From contig NZ_CP137079.1 in assembly GCF_033170155.1 (NCBI RefSeq), positions 3,224,001 to 3,288,000 on the forward strand: 64,000 nucleotides of DNA. Direction: 5' to 3'. The notes below the pieces were generated by a model, which ran no database searches, was not told where the DNA came from, and saw only the letters and a list, made by a program, of their open reading frames with translations. This document shows, piece after piece, positions 25,008 through 34,995 of this stretch. Each line of letters opens with the position of its first letter. The first letter of the stretch is position 1. Source of the stretch: Raineyella sp. W15-4. Its GTDB lineage: Bacteria > Actinomycetota > Actinomycetes > Propionibacteriales > Propionibacteriaceae. Position numbers and translations under genes: made by a program.

Positions 25008-25727
25008 GTGATCAACCGCCCGACCCCCGTTCACCTGCTCCGCGGCATCCTGGCGGCCAGTGCGCTGCTCGTGGTCACGGTGGCGCTCCTGCACCTGTCC
25101 CCGGCGGACGGGCGGGGGCTGCGGCTCCTGGAGGCGGTCGCTGCTCTCCTCGCCATCCTTGCCATGCTGGGGCTGACCTATTGGCCGCGCAGCCTGTCCG
25201 CGCCGGCGCAGGCGCTGCCCCGCCGGAGCACCGCGGCCGGTCTGGCCCTGGGGCTGCTGTGGACGGTGGAGATCGCCATGAACAACGTGGTGCAGCCCCC
25301 GCTGCCGCTGCGCGACATCCTCGACAACGTGTTCTGGGGGCTCGTCGCCCTCGGCGTGTTCGTGGTCGCACTGCGGGAGGCGGTGCGCCGACGGACCGTA
25401 CGCTCCGGCGTCACCGCGGGCCTCTGGTGCGGCCTGGCCACCGGGGCGGTGGCGTGCCTGACCGGCCTGGCGTTCGTGGTGTTCGGGATGCCGCTGCTCC
25501 TCGCCGATGCCCTGAACATCGCCGAGTGGGCCGACCTCGGCGGCGGATCGGCCCAGGAAATGGCGAACTACTTCGCCCTCGAGACGATGGCCGGGGCGAT
25601 CGGGCACCTGGTCGTGCTGGGCCTGATCATGGGGGTGCTGCTCGGTGTGGTAGCGGGGGCGATCGGCAAGCTGGTCACACGGCGGCGGCCAGTAGTGGTC
25701 GGGGAGGCGGAACGTACGGCTGGCTGA
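25008..25727 (+). CDS. Integral membrane protein of unknown function
   Basis: A 239-residue protein with about six hydrophobic helices (LLRGILAASALLVVTVALLHL, ending at residue 30; LEAVAALLAILAMLGLTYW; GLALGLLWTVEIAMNNVV; VFWGLVALGVFVVAL; GLATGAVACLTGLAFVVFG; HLVVLGLIMGVLLGVVAGAI). GTG 25008 follows GAGAGG. A TATGCT box at 24936 may be its -10. I do not recognise the family. Its 3' end converges on the next membrane gene, 25 bp away. Confidence 0.65.
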   Translation: MINRPTPVHLLRGILAASALLVVTVALLHLSPADGRGLRLLEAVAALLAILAMLGLTYWPRSLSAPAQALPRRSTAAGLALGLLWTVEIAMNNVVQPPLPLRDILDNVFWGLVALGVFVVALREAVRRRTVRSGVTAGLWCGLATGAVACLTGLAFVVFGMPLLLADALNIAEWADLGGGSAQEMANYFALETMAGAIGHLVVLGLIMGVLLGVVAGAIGKLVTRRRPVVVGEAERTAG

Positions 25728-25752
25728 CGGCTGGGCTCCCCGCGCTGGACCA

Positions 25753-26412
25753 TCACATCCGCCAGAACGCATGCACCAAGAGCAGGCTTCCTCCAAGGAA
25801 GCTGCCCGCCAGGGCGGTCCACCGGGTGATGACGGAGAGCTGACGGCTGATCCTGGCGGCAACGTCCCGGAATCCCTTCGTACGGCCCAGGACCAGCGGC
25901 AGCCAGGCAGCCCAGAGGGTCAGGGCCGCCACTATTGCCAGGATGAGGACGCGCGTCGCCCACGAGATCGCGGCGCCTCCAACGTGTTGCGCGATCGAGA
26001 TGAACAGTGCCAGGCCGGTCCCGTCGGAGGCCGCCCCCAACAGGCCGAAGGCGAAGATGCCGTGGGCCGGGATGGCAACCTGCCTGTGCTTGCCACGTTC
26101 CGGGTGGTTCCGGGCGCGAAGGATCACCAACACGAGGTAACAGCCGTAACCGAGCAGCAGGACACCGAGCACGGCATCGACGAATGTGCTGGCCAGTTCG
26201 TGCCCGACCCAGTTCGACACGGTCTGACCGAAGAGGCCCATGCTGGCCGTGCCCACCACGGTGAGCACCACCACGTTGCCACCCAGGAACTGCCATGTGC
26301 CCTTCGAGCCATGCTCGTTCTGGATCGTGGCAGCCTGGACGAACAGCACAGGGCTGAGCATGGAGACAAGCGTCAACGGCACGATCCAGACCAGCAACTG
26401 ACCAAGGTTCAC
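25753..26412 (-). CDS. Probable GAP/Sap-family (LysE-like) membrane protein
   Basis: A 219-residue membrane protein with six likely helices. The start VNLGQLLVWIVPLTLVSMLS, the MLSPVLFVQAATI stretch and the central polar loop (RARNHPERGKHRQVAIPAH) are like GAP (Sap) family proteins, which are related to sulfolipid-addressing and LysE-type exporters. GTG 26412 with GGGAGG upstream is preferred; the longer open frame upstream has no membrane or domain pattern. The transported compound is unknown. Confidence 0.6.
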   Translation of the reverse strand: MNLGQLLVWIVPLTLVSMLSPVLFVQAATIQNEHGSKGTWQFLGGNVVVLTVVGTASMGLFGQTVSNWVGHELASTFVDAVLGVLLLGYGCYLVLVILRARNHPERGKHRQVAIPAHGIFAFGLLGAASDGTGLALFISIAQHVGGAAISWATRVLILAIVAALTLWAAWLPLVLGRTKGFRDVAARISRQLSVITRWTALAGSFLGGSLLLVHAFWRM

Positions 26413-26726
26413 CGAGCCTGCCTCCCTATGAGTCACTTGCACCGGCCAAGCGCGAGCCTGCCACGTGCCAGGCCCGGCCGGGAAACCCAGCGCAGCGTAA
26501 GACAGCGGGCGCGTCCGGCATGATGCCCCGGTCGAAGGACCACTCCCCGCGGGTGTCTCGCACACGGTCGGGCTCGGGTCATCACCGCGCTTCCTGGCCG
26601 GAAGTCTTGGACTCGTCTGCCGCTTCTTCCACGATTCGTCGATGAATGTCAGCGACCTGGGGCAGGATCGTCATCAAGCCCGTCGGTCATCCCATCGGCG
26701 GCCTTCGTCACGTCTGTGGAGGATTG
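26413..26726. other. Intergenic region upstream of the CRISPR-cas operon
   Basis: About 310 bp between the divergent GAP-like and csb1 genes. No gene is supported. It should hold the promoter of the cas operon; I could not identify a clear -35/-10 pair. GGAGG at 26718-26722 is the csb1 ribosome-binding site. Confidence 0.5.
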
Positions 26727-27932
26727 ATGAGTCAAGAAATGACGTACGGAAAGCTGGTCGAGGCCTGCTCCCCGGGGGGTGCGAGCGTACTGACCTGTGT
26801 GACAGATCTGGCGCCAGCCGCCGGCCCGCACGCCGCCGTCGCTCCTGCGCGATATGTCTCGGGAAACAATGCTTCCTACGCCTTCCAGACCCGCTTTGTC
26901 GACGGTCAGGCGATGAGCACAGCCCTTATTGACTCCAAATCCAGCCAGCTCAATCGCGTGGAGCTCGCGCTGGCGGACGCCATCCGTGACGGCGATCCTC
27001 TGCTGGGAAGGACCCCGCACCTGGTGGTTCATTACCCGGACCAGGAGGTGGCTGACTATGAACTGCCTCACCGGGTCTTCGACGGGCACGTGCGGGCAGG
27101 GTCGGTTGACGGGCGTCCGGTGACCGACCACCCCGTCTATCGAGCAGCCCGCGATGCCACGCCGGGGAATGCACGCGCATTGCTGGAGCTGAGTCCGGTG
27201 AGCCTGGTGCTGGGATCCTGGGATTCCACTCGCCGAGCCCACCAGGGGCGATATCGTTCGGCACTGGTGGGCGAGATCATCGGGGTGCTGGCCGATCAGT
27301 CCGATTCAGGCCGGGACATTCCCAGACGCGGCGGAGCGCGGCGAGATGAGGTCGCACCGAGCGTTCGGGTGAGTCCGAAGGATCTCGAGATGCTCGTAGA
27401 CGCACAGCAAGACGAGCTGAGTCCCAAGAACGTGGAGGCCTTGCGCAGGACGGCCCAGAAGGCAAAGGCCGGGACCACCGTCTCGGCGGCCGCGCTCGGT
27501 CTCGGCTCCATCCCCCCCGCTCTGGAGACGCTCGGTCTGGTCGCCTGCCGTCAGATCATCCGGTCCCACGTGTTGTCCTTCAGTTCGCTGCGGCAGCTCC
27601 GATTTGGAGGCGATCTGGACGCCGACGTGGCCTGCCGGAGTCTGCTCGCCGCGCTGGCCCTGGCTGCTCTTGTGCGGTCCAACGAGGAACTCCTCCTCAG
27701 GGCCGACTGCGATCTTGTCGAGGCGTCGGCACCGGCATTTTCCCTCGATCTCCGTAACGGTCAGGGCGAGAAGCTCGATCGCCTGGATCGTGCGGTAGCA
27801 GACGAACTCCTGGGCGCTGCGATCGAACGCGCGGAGAAGCAGGCCGGGATCCGTTGGGAGGGCCAGGTGTTCGACGTGGTGGGCAACCCGATCGTCCACG
27901 GCGGTGTGATCGAGGGAGAAGAGGAGGCCTGA
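26727..27932 (+). CDS. csb1: Csb1 (Cas7 backbone subunit of type I-G Cascade)
   Basis: A 401-residue protein of the GSU0053/Csb1 family, the Cas7-type RAMP that coats the crRNA in type I-G (former I-U) effectors. Family-like stretches are the N-terminal MTYGKLVEACSP, RVELALADAI, HRVFDGHVRAG, SPVSLVLGSWDSTR and VSPKDLEMLVDAQQDELSPKN broken over residues near 215-240. ATG 26727 is chosen because GGAGG lies 5 bp upstream; the upstream in-frame extension is not family-like. It heads a six-gene operon and is followed by csb2 one base after its stop. Confidence 0.9.
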   Translation: MSQEMTYGKLVEACSPGGASVLTCVTDLAPAAGPHAAVAPARYVSGNNASYAFQTRFVDGQAMSTALIDSKSSQLNRVELALADAIRDGDPLLGRTPHLVVHYPDQEVADYELPHRVFDGHVRAGSVDGRPVTDHPVYRAARDATPGNARALLELSPVSLVLGSWDSTRRAHQGRYRSALVGEIIGVLADQSDSGRDIPRRGGARRDEVAPSVRVSPKDLEMLVDAQQDELSPKNVEALRRTAQKAKAGTTVSAAALGLGSIPPALETLGLVACRQIIRSHVLSFSSLRQLRFGGDLDADVACRSLLAALALAALVRSNEELLLRADCDLVEASAPAFSLDLRNGQGEKLDRLDRAVADELLGAAIERAEKQAGIRWEGQVFDVVGNPIVHGGVIEGEEEA

Positions 27933-27933
27933 C

Positions 27934-29508
27934 ATGCCCACCCTCACCGTCACGGCCCGCTTCCCCCTCGGAGTCTTTGCTGGTCACGGTGCCGATGGGT
28001 CGAGCGTGGACCCGTTCCCGTCGACCAAGCGTCTCCACAGCGCCTTGATGCACGCTGCGGGCAAGGGAAGTCTTGCCATCCTGCGTAGCGGTGATCTCCG
28101 GCCGGCGGACGCATCACTCGCGGCACTGGAATGGCTGGAGACGCATATTCCTCACGCGATCCAACACCCGACTCACTGCTCGACTCGAGTTGGCACGCGC
28201 GAGCCGGCCAATGCCTATCGCGCTGAGGGAACGTTCGACAAGGCGAAGACCGGGGGCCACATCGATCGCAAGGTCCGGAAACAGGTGACCAACGCGATCG
28301 CCGTCAATGGCGCGTTCGGCTGGGAATGGTCTGGGGTCCCCGCCTCGGTCTGTCGAGTGGTGGAAGTCCTGTGCGAGGACGTGTCCTGTCTCGGGGAGGC
28401 GGACAGCCCGGTGGTCCTGTCGACGCAGATCCCACTCAGCGCGCCGATGCCTTTGGTCGAAGGAGCGGGACAGTTCACGCGGAGGGGGATGCCTGTCCAG
28501 ACGCCCTCAGCAGGGCGCACGCGCGAACTCGAAGACGCGTACGACCGCGATCACCCGTTGAAGCACCCGGATCCCAAGGCCGATCGGTTCATTGCCACGC
28601 AGGGACCGCGGCCCTCGGAGGTCACAACACAGCGAGTGCGGAACGCCTACTACGAGGCCCCTGATGCTCCGATCCCGGAGTCCCCCTGGGTTAGGACGAT
28701 GCTGTTCCCCATCGATCGTCCGATTGCCCAGAAGGATCGGGTCGGCTGGTGCGTCGCCTTTCACCGCACACTGGCGACGCGGCTCGGGGATGATGCTCCA
28801 CCGGTGATCACCGGCAGCTACGGGAAGGGCGTCCTGGCTCCGCCGAATCGCGTGGCGATCCAGATCCTGGACCAGTCCGTGCTCCATCAGACGTCCAACG
28901 CTCATCGTTACATCTCCACACCAGCAGCCTTTGCAGTACTGGTGCCGCGCGATATCGCGCCGGCGGATGAGAGGCTGCTGCTGCACGCCATCGGTAGTCG
29001 GATGAGGGTATTCCGGCGGGGTGGTGCCGTGGAGACGTCCCTTGCCGTGACCGTCCCCGCCGGCGACTTCTGGCAAGCACCCGCAGCGGGAGCCATCCGG
29101 ACCTGGGCGGCCGTTCCCGCACTGGTAGCGGAGACCAGACGACAGCGCAGCGATGAAGCAGGGCCGTGGACACTCGCCCACGCCGCACTGCTCTCCCTGG
29201 GCTTCGTCTTCCGCCCTGACTCCGAGATCAGGCACGGGGCTGATGGCTACCGCGACCTGATCCAATACGCACGAGCCCAGGGGGCCAAGGTCCTCAGTGC
29301 TCAACCGGTAGCAGACTCGCGAGTGGATCGGTACGCCCACAAGCTCCCCCAGGGGGTGGTGGCTCAGGTGTACCGGGCGCATCTCGACCTCGGACAGCTC
29401 ACCACGGACACTTCTCTGATCGTCGCAGGACAATCACGTCATATAGGCGGAGGACTTCTCGTGCCGGTCGATCTGCCGTCGGACGTCGTTGACGCGTGGT
29501 CAGCATGA
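27934..29508 (+). CDS. csb2: Csb2 (Cas5-Cas6 fusion of type I-G)
   Basis: A 524-residue GSU0054/Csb2-family protein. The N-terminal half has the Cas5-like start LTVTARFPLGVFAGHGADGS, with PSTKRLHSALMHAAG. The C-terminal half carries the Cas6-like part that cuts the repeat RNA. A conserved block is DRVGWCVAFHRTLATRLGDD, near residue 270, which also occurs in the csb2 fragment at 42577-42762. Its ATGA overlaps cas3. The expected role is to bind the 5' handle and process pre-crRNA. The catalytic residues of the Cas6 part cannot be assigned by eye. Confidence 0.9.
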   Translation: MPTLTVTARFPLGVFAGHGADGSSVDPFPSTKRLHSALMHAAGKGSLAILRSGDLRPADASLAALEWLETHIPHAIQHPTHCSTRVGTREPANAYRAEGTFDKAKTGGHIDRKVRKQVTNAIAVNGAFGWEWSGVPASVCRVVEVLCEDVSCLGEADSPVVLSTQIPLSAPMPLVEGAGQFTRRGMPVQTPSAGRTRELEDAYDRDHPLKHPDPKADRFIATQGPRPSEVTTQRVRNAYYEAPDAPIPESPWVRTMLFPIDRPIAQKDRVGWCVAFHRTLATRLGDDAPPVITGSYGKGVLAPPNRVAIQILDQSVLHQTSNAHRYISTPAAFAVLVPRDIAPADERLLLHAIGSRMRVFRRGGAVETSLAVTVPAGDFWQAPAAGAIRTWAAVPALVAETRRQRSDEAGPWTLAHAALLSLGFVFRPDSEIRHGADGYRDLIQYARAQGAKVLSAQPVADSRVDRYAHKLPQGVVAQVYRAHLDLGQLTTDTSLIVAGQSRHIGGGLLVPVDLPSDVVDAWSA

Positions 29509-32336
29509 GCCTGACGCTGTCGGATTTCGCAGACTTCTTCGGCGCAGTGAACGAAGAGCGTCGACCGAACGAACGGGACCAACCGAGCAAACGAATCGGA
29601 CCGTTCGCGTGGCAGAAGCGACTCCTTGAGCAGGTCGCGATGACCGGACGATGGCCCGATGTCATCAGCGCCCCCACGGGCTCGGGCAAGTCGGCGGTGG
29701 TCGAGGTGCACGTATTCGCCAATGCGCTCGCTGCCGCAGGGGCGGCGAAGCGAGTGCCCCGCCGGCTTGCGATGGTGGTGGACCGTCGAGCGCTTGTCGA
29801 TAGCCACGTGGTGCGGGCGGAGCGGATTCGTGACGCTCTCAGGGCCGGTACTGACCCGGTCCTGCAGGAAGTGAAGCGCTGTCTCTCCCTCCTCACATCG
29901 GCCACCGACGCAACCGACCCGGATGGCTCACCCTTGGTTGTCGCAGAGCTCCGGGGAGGAATGTCCCCGGATTCGGGATGGATCGACGATCCTTCGGCTT
30001 GTACCGTGATCGGCGCCACCCCAGACATGTGGGGCAGCCGCCTACTGTTGCGAGGCTACGGCGCCAGACCTCAGGCCCGCCCGCGAGAGGCCGGCCTGCT
30101 CGCGTATGACGCGGCGATGGTCCTGGATGAGAGCCATCTGAACCGACAGCTGCTGCGTACGGCACAAAGGGTCGCCGAGCTCACGGAACGATTCGAGCAG
30201 GATCTGGGCGTCCCCACCTTGCAGGTCGTTCAGACGACCGCAACACCCGCTGCCGATGACGTTAGCCATCCGCAGAGCGTCATCGGAGTGGAACAGGCAG
30301 ACCTCGACGGCGTCGACCACGACGAGCTGGCTCGTCGGCTCACACGCCCGAAGCCGGTGACGTTCGTCGAGTCGCCGTCGTGGCCGTCACGTATACCAGC
30401 CCCCCAGAGCCACATTGACACGCTGGTGCAACAGGTACTGGAGCTGTGCAGACCTGGTGGAAGTAGTACCCAACAGACCGGCCCCCTCGGCTGCATGGTC
30501 AACCATGTCGACACCGCCGTACGTGTGGCGCGACAACTCAAGGAGCGGGGCCTGGAGGTGGGCTGTTGGGTCGGCCGCAAGCGCCCGATGGACATCGACA
30601 AACTTCTGAAGGACCATTCCGAACTGTTCGATTCCGGCAAATCCAACGCGACCGACGTCAAGAAGCCTGGTGAGTTGTTCGATCCCAGCACGACCGACGA
30701 TTCGGTACCCGACACCCCAGCACCTCCCTTGGATGTCCTCGTCGCGACCCAGACCGTTGAAGTAGGCGTAGACCTTGATCTGCGCGGGCTGGTGACCGAG
30801 CTCGCGAGCGCTTCCGCCCTGGCCCAGCGGTGCGGGCGGGTGAATCGCCGCGGACGGTTGGACGAAGCTCCGGTCGTCGTGGTGGGGCCCCAAGCGTCAA
30901 AGCCGATCCGTGATCTTCCGCCCTACAGTGCGGCTGATCTCGAAGAGGGCCGTGCCTGGCTGGCCCGCCTGGAGCCCGCTCAGGGGCTGAGTCCGTGGGC
31001 AGTGCGGTCGATGCCGCCACCGCCGGCGGCGAAGCGACGCCTGTATTTCATGCGACCGGAACTATCGGACGCCTGGCGGCTTGCCGCAACCTCCGATCAG
31101 GAGTTCGAGGACGAGAGTCTCGGGCTCTGGCTTCGCGACGATTTGGAGGATGACGCTCTGACGGCGGGGCTGGTGCTTCGAGGGCCACTGCCCCTCGATG
31201 ACTCCGAGTCCATGGAGCTCTTACTCGCCACTCCCCCACATCCTGACGAGACCTATCCGGTGAAGCTCGGAGACCTCCGTATTGTGGCCGATCGCGTCTT
31301 GGCGGGGGATTCGACCGACCGGGCACGAGCATTTCTGTATCGGCAGCAATCTCGTGAAGAGACATTCACCTTCCTACGCAGTTCCTCCGACATTCGACCG
31401 GGCGATGTGGTGGTCATCGACAAGGGACATGCGGTCACCGAGCACGGGGTTGTGGTCACCGAGCTCCCCTCACGCCGCGAAACGGTGCAGACCGTCTGGG
31501 GCCCTGATCGCGTCTGGGTGGCCGTGCGTGATCATCCAGCGCCGGACGGACTTGCCTTCTGGTCTGACATACTCCGAGATCTGGCCGAGGTGGGAGCGGA
31601 GTCCGCCCAAGCAGAGTTCGATCTACAAACCGTGGGGACGACGGTGCAAGGAAAAATCACGGTACCTCGAAGCGAGGAAGACCCGACTGAGTTTTCGTGG
31701 CTGGTCGTCACCGGGGACGAAGTCAACAATGCAGACGAGAGCGTCCGACAGGAATGGACCACCAGCGGGGATAGCGTGCCGCTCGACAAGCACAGCGAGG
31801 CCGTCCGAGACAGGGCGGAGCTGATGACTGTGCGGATCGGTCTATCACCGGAATGGCGCCAAGTCACGATCGATGCGGCAGCCTGTCATGATCTGGGCAA
31901 GGACCATCCCGGCTTCCAGCGGGCACTCGGCCAGGCTCCGGCGGGTCCGCTGCTGGCCAAGTCGGCGACTCGTACGCCGCAACAACTCCGTGCTGACAAG
32001 CGGGCTGCGGGCCTGCCACGCGGCTGGCGCCACGAACACCGGTCAGTTCTCCATGCGCTCGGTCAGTTGGAGGGACGGCCGCATCTGAATCTGACACTGC
32101 GCCTCATCGGCACGAGCCATGGCTACGGCCGCGCCCTCACGCCCCAGCGGGGCAAGGAGCTCTGCGCGCCGGGTGACCCGGCCGAGTGGCAGTCACGAGC
32201 CGACGAACTGTACGACTTCGGTGAGTGGGCCTCCATCGTGGGAGAGACGGACCGCACCATCGGGGTCTGGGCCTGCGCCTATCTGGAGGCGGTCGTCCGA
32301 GCGGCGGACTGCCAGGTGTCTCGGGAGGGATCGTGA
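29505..32336 (+). CDS. cas3: Cas3 helicase-nuclease, HD domain at C-terminus
   Basis: A 943-residue Cas3. The helicase comes first: Walker A APTGSGKS near residue 57, DExH-like MVLDESHLNR near 207, TTATPAAD (motif III), and a C-terminal helicase lobe VATQTVEVGVDLDLRG with QRCGRVNRRG near 415-445. The HD nuclease is at the C-terminus, with DAAACHDLGKDHPGF near residue 790 and further His residues in HEHRSVLHAL and GTSHGYGRAL. This order (helicase then HD) is that described for type I-G and the reverse of most type I systems. It overlaps csb2 and csb3 by ATGA and GTGA. Confidence 0.94.
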   Translation: MSLTLSDFADFFGAVNEERRPNERDQPSKRIGPFAWQKRLLEQVAMTGRWPDVISAPTGSGKSAVVEVHVFANALAAAGAAKRVPRRLAMVVDRRALVDSHVVRAERIRDALRAGTDPVLQEVKRCLSLLTSATDATDPDGSPLVVAELRGGMSPDSGWIDDPSACTVIGATPDMWGSRLLLRGYGARPQARPREAGLLAYDAAMVLDESHLNRQLLRTAQRVAELTERFEQDLGVPTLQVVQTTATPAADDVSHPQSVIGVEQADLDGVDHDELARRLTRPKPVTFVESPSWPSRIPAPQSHIDTLVQQVLELCRPGGSSTQQTGPLGCMVNHVDTAVRVARQLKERGLEVGCWVGRKRPMDIDKLLKDHSELFDSGKSNATDVKKPGELFDPSTTDDSVPDTPAPPLDVLVATQTVEVGVDLDLRGLVTELASASALAQRCGRVNRRGRLDEAPVVVVGPQASKPIRDLPPYSAADLEEGRAWLARLEPAQGLSPWAVRSMPPPPAAKRRLYFMRPELSDAWRLAATSDQEFEDESLGLWLRDDLEDDALTAGLVLRGPLPLDDSESMELLLATPPHPDETYPVKLGDLRIVADRVLAGDSTDRARAFLYRQQSREETFTFLRSSSDIRPGDVVVIDKGHAVTEHGVVVTELPSRRETVQTVWGPDRVWVAVRDHPAPDGLAFWSDILRDLAEVGAESAQAEFDLQTVGTTVQGKITVPRSEEDPTEFSWLVVTGDEVNNADESVRQEWTTSGDSVPLDKHSEAVRDRAELMTVRIGLSPEWRQVTIDAAACHDLGKDHPGFQRALGQAPAGPLLAKSATRTPQQLRADKRAAGLPRGWRHEHRSVLHALGQLEGRPHLNLTLRLIGTSHGYGRALTPQRGKELCAPGDPAEWQSRADELYDFGEWASIVGETDRTIGVWACAYLEAVVRAADCQVSREGS

Positions 32337-33382
32337 ACATCGAGATCAGCGGCTCGGTCGAGGTCGCCCTCACCCACTTCGCCATGTACGGTCTCGGCCT
32401 TATTCTGAGTGACTCGGGGGCACGGCGCGTCCGCGTGTGGTGGGCCGACGGACCTGAGGCCCGCGCGACCGTGGCGTGGGAGGGAGATTCATCGGCCGCC
32501 GAGGTGCTCCAGCGCCATGCTGCGAAACACCATGAGGATGACTCCTGGGTCCAAGCCACCTTCAAGCACAAGTTCGAGCAGAAGGGGGCGATCAAGGACA
32601 CAATCATCGGATTATTCAGTCCCCGAATCCCTCAGGCGGTGTCCGCCGACGCGTGGCAAGCCCTGGAGAAGTGTCGCGAGAAATACCTGGATGACCCCTC
32701 TTTGACGAAACTCGATCGGCTCATGATCGGCGCCCTCGGGGAACCTGCCCACTGGTTGTGCGGTGGGAAGGACAATCAACCGGACCTCGGCGCCACCCGG
32801 TGGGAGATGAAGACACGCAACCGCGGCGAGGAGTTCGTACAGCACCGTCTCGCTCCTTTGGCACATATTGTGGCGGGGCGCAGTCTCCAACAGATCGACG
32901 ATGGTCTCACCGGGACGGCGATCCTCGATGAGCTGGGAAAGAACTCGCCGGGTTCCCGGACCGGGACCGGATTCTCGAGCCCAGGACCGGTCGACAGCGC
33001 GCTGGCATGGTGCGCACTGTGGGGTATCAGCCTGATACCGCTGGTGCCGCAGGTCGGGCGCATGTCTCAGACGGCCGGGACCTCGCCGCGCCGACGGGTT
33101 CACCCGGACCACGTAGCGTTGCCGGTCTTCACCCGCCCCACCTCACTCGACCTGTGGCGGGCGATCCTGGCGTCGGCAATTTTCGATCGCGCGGCCTTCG
33201 GCCAGAGTCAGACCGGTTCCGATGTCGCAGATCCTCGCGCGGCAGACGTCGCGAGTGCCCGCGCCACGTTGCGAGAGCGGGGGGTCGCGGGACTTGTGCG
33301 CTTTCCCGTACGCGTCGACAACCCCAACGCCCCCGAACGCAGCATCCTCTGGGGTGTGGTCGATCCGCTGGCGGATTCATGA
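32333..33382 (+). CDS. csb3: Csb3 (small Cas8-type subunit, Balac_1303 family)
   Basis: A 349-residue protein in the position of the large subunit. Its length and start (EISGSVEVALTHFAMYGLGL) fit the Csb3 (Balac_1303) family, which replaces Csx17 in type I-G loci of Bifidobacterium and other Actinobacteria. RWEMKTRNRGEEFV and SALAWCALWGISLIPLV are recognisable stretches. By analogy with Cas8 it would recognise the PAM and recruit Cas3; this is inference. GTG 32333 overlaps the cas3 stop with GGGAGG upstream. The stop overlaps cas4-cas1. Confidence 0.85.
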   Translation: MNIEISGSVEVALTHFAMYGLGLILSDSGARRVRVWWADGPEARATVAWEGDSSAAEVLQRHAAKHHEDDSWVQATFKHKFEQKGAIKDTIIGLFSPRIPQAVSADAWQALEKCREKYLDDPSLTKLDRLMIGALGEPAHWLCGGKDNQPDLGATRWEMKTRNRGEEFVQHRLAPLAHIVAGRSLQQIDDGLTGTAILDELGKNSPGSRTGTGFSSPGPVDSALAWCALWGISLIPLVPQVGRMSQTAGTSPRRRVHPDHVALPVFTRPTSLDLWRAILASAIFDRAAFGQSQTGSDVADPRAADVASARATLRERGVAGLVRFPVRVDNPNAPERSILWGVVDPLADS

Positions 33383-34995
33383 GCCTTCTCGGCGCTGATG
33401 CCAGCGAGCCACTTCCCATCAGCCTCGTGGGCCATACCGTCTTCTGTCCGCGGCGAGCGTGGCTGGAGGCAGCGGGTGAAAGGGTCGACAGCTACCAGAT
33501 GGAGGTGGGATCGTCAGCCCACCGACGCGTCGACGATCCCACCAGCAGCAGACCAACGGCCCAGCGATCGGTCGATGCGCATCATGCCGAGCTGGGAATC
33601 GTGGGCAAGTGCGACATCGTCGAAGGCGACCCGGCGCAGGGCGTGCAAGTGATCGAGTACAAGGCCTCGCCTGTGCGTCGACAGCCCACTGTCACGGATC
33701 CGCATCGGATCCAGCTGACCCTGCAGCGGATGTGTCTGGAGTCCATGGGCCTGCGGGTGGCGAGTATGGGGGTCTACTTCACCAATCATCAGAGCCTGGT
33801 CACTGTCGAGCCGAGCACCGAACTGGACACTCGAGCCATCGATTACGTGTCGCAGACACGGGCCATTGTGGAAGGTAAGTCGGCCCCACCCCCATTGGAT
33901 GCGGACGAGAAATGCCGGTTCTGCTCACATGCCTCGGTGTGCCTGCCCGACGAGATCACCGCGGCCAAGCCGGCCCGGTCAATCAGCGTCACGGATCCCA
34001 ACACAGACATCCTGCATCTACTGACGTACGGCAGCCGGGCTCAGCTGCGTCAAGGGCGAATACAGGTCGTCAAGGGGGACGAAGAACTCGCGTCGGTACC
34101 GTTGGAGAGGGCCGCGGGCCTCGTCATCTACGGCAATATTGATGTCTCCGGCGCTCTGGTCCGAGAACTGCTGTGGCGTGGTGCCACGATCGTCTGGTGC
34201 TCCGGAACCGGCCGGGTCATCGGCTGGAGTCGGTCCGCCAAGGCGCCGCACGGCCACGAACGAGTGGCGCAGTACCTACGTTCGGAGCAAGGAGATCTGG
34301 GCATGGCCCGAGAATTCGTGGCCTGCAAGATCGGAAATCAAGCCACCCTGCTGAGGCGCAACGGTACGGCAACAGCCACCGCCGTCGCCGACATCCGGAA
34401 AGTCAAACGACGCGCCGGGCAAGTCCGATCACTGCCTGACCTGTTCGCAGTGGAGGGCGAAGCGGCGGCTCTCTACTTCGCAGGATTTCCAGGCATGTTC
34501 AAAGAACGGGCCGATCAGTCGCTGGTCGGAGAGTGGGACGGTCGTGCCGGGCGCCACGCATCCGACCCGCTGAACGCCGCGCTCAACTTCGTGTACGGCA
34601 TGCTGCTGTCCGACACGATCCGCGCGATCGTTGCGTGCGGGCTGGATCCGTCGGCTGGCTTCCTACATTCGAGTGCACGGAACAAGCCGGCACTGGCGCT
34701 GGACCTGATGGAGGAGTTCAGGGCCCCGATCGCCGACTCCGCGATAATCGGGGCCGTCAACAACGGATCCTTCGACGCCACCATGGTGACGAGATCACTA
34801 GGAGACTGCAGGCTGACGGAACGAGGCCGCAAAGTGGTGACCTCCGCTTACGAACGGCGGGCACAGACCGTCATCACTCACCCGGAATTCGGATACCGCG
34901 TGACCTGGCGGAGGGCGATTGAGATCCAGGCCCGCATGGTCCTCGCCGTGCTGGACGGAACCCGGCAGGACTATCGAGGGGTGCAAACGCGGTGA
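33379..34995 (+). CDS. cas4-cas1: Cas4-Cas1 fusion (adaptation nuclease/integrase)
   Basis: A 538-residue fusion, a hallmark of type I-G. The Cas4 part (1-195) has the first iron-sulfur Cys in FCPRRAW (about residue 23), RecB-type nuclease residues in GKCDIVEG and VIEYKAS, and the last three Cys in CRFCSHASVC near 178-187. Cas1 (about 205-538) starts DILHLLTYGSRAQLRQG and has the metal ligands Glu in FAVEGEAAALYF (near 358), His in GFLHSS (near 428) and the acidic ALDLMEEF (near 442). It integrates PAM-selected spacers with Cas2. All key residues look intact, so adaptation should work. Confidence 0.95.
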   Translation: MSLLGADASEPLPISLVGHTVFCPRRAWLEAAGERVDSYQMEVGSSAHRRVDDPTSSRPTAQRSVDAHHAELGIVGKCDIVEGDPAQGVQVIEYKASPVRRQPTVTDPHRIQLTLQRMCLESMGLRVASMGVYFTNHQSLVTVEPSTELDTRAIDYVSQTRAIVEGKSAPPPLDADEKCRFCSHASVCLPDEITAAKPARSISVTDPNTDILHLLTYGSRAQLRQGRIQVVKGDEELASVPLERAAGLVIYGNIDVSGALVRELLWRGATIVWCSGTGRVIGWSRSAKAPHGHERVAQYLRSEQGDLGMAREFVACKIGNQATLLRRNGTATATAVADIRKVKRRAGQVRSLPDLFAVEGEAAALYFAGFPGMFKERADQSLVGEWDGRAGRHASDPLNAALNFVYGMLLSDTIRAIVACGLDPSAGFLHSSARNKPALALDLMEEFRAPIADSAIIGAVNNGSFDATMVTRSLGDCRLTERGRKVVTSAYERRAQTVITHPEFGYRVTWRRAIEIQARMVLAVLDGTRQDYRGVQTR

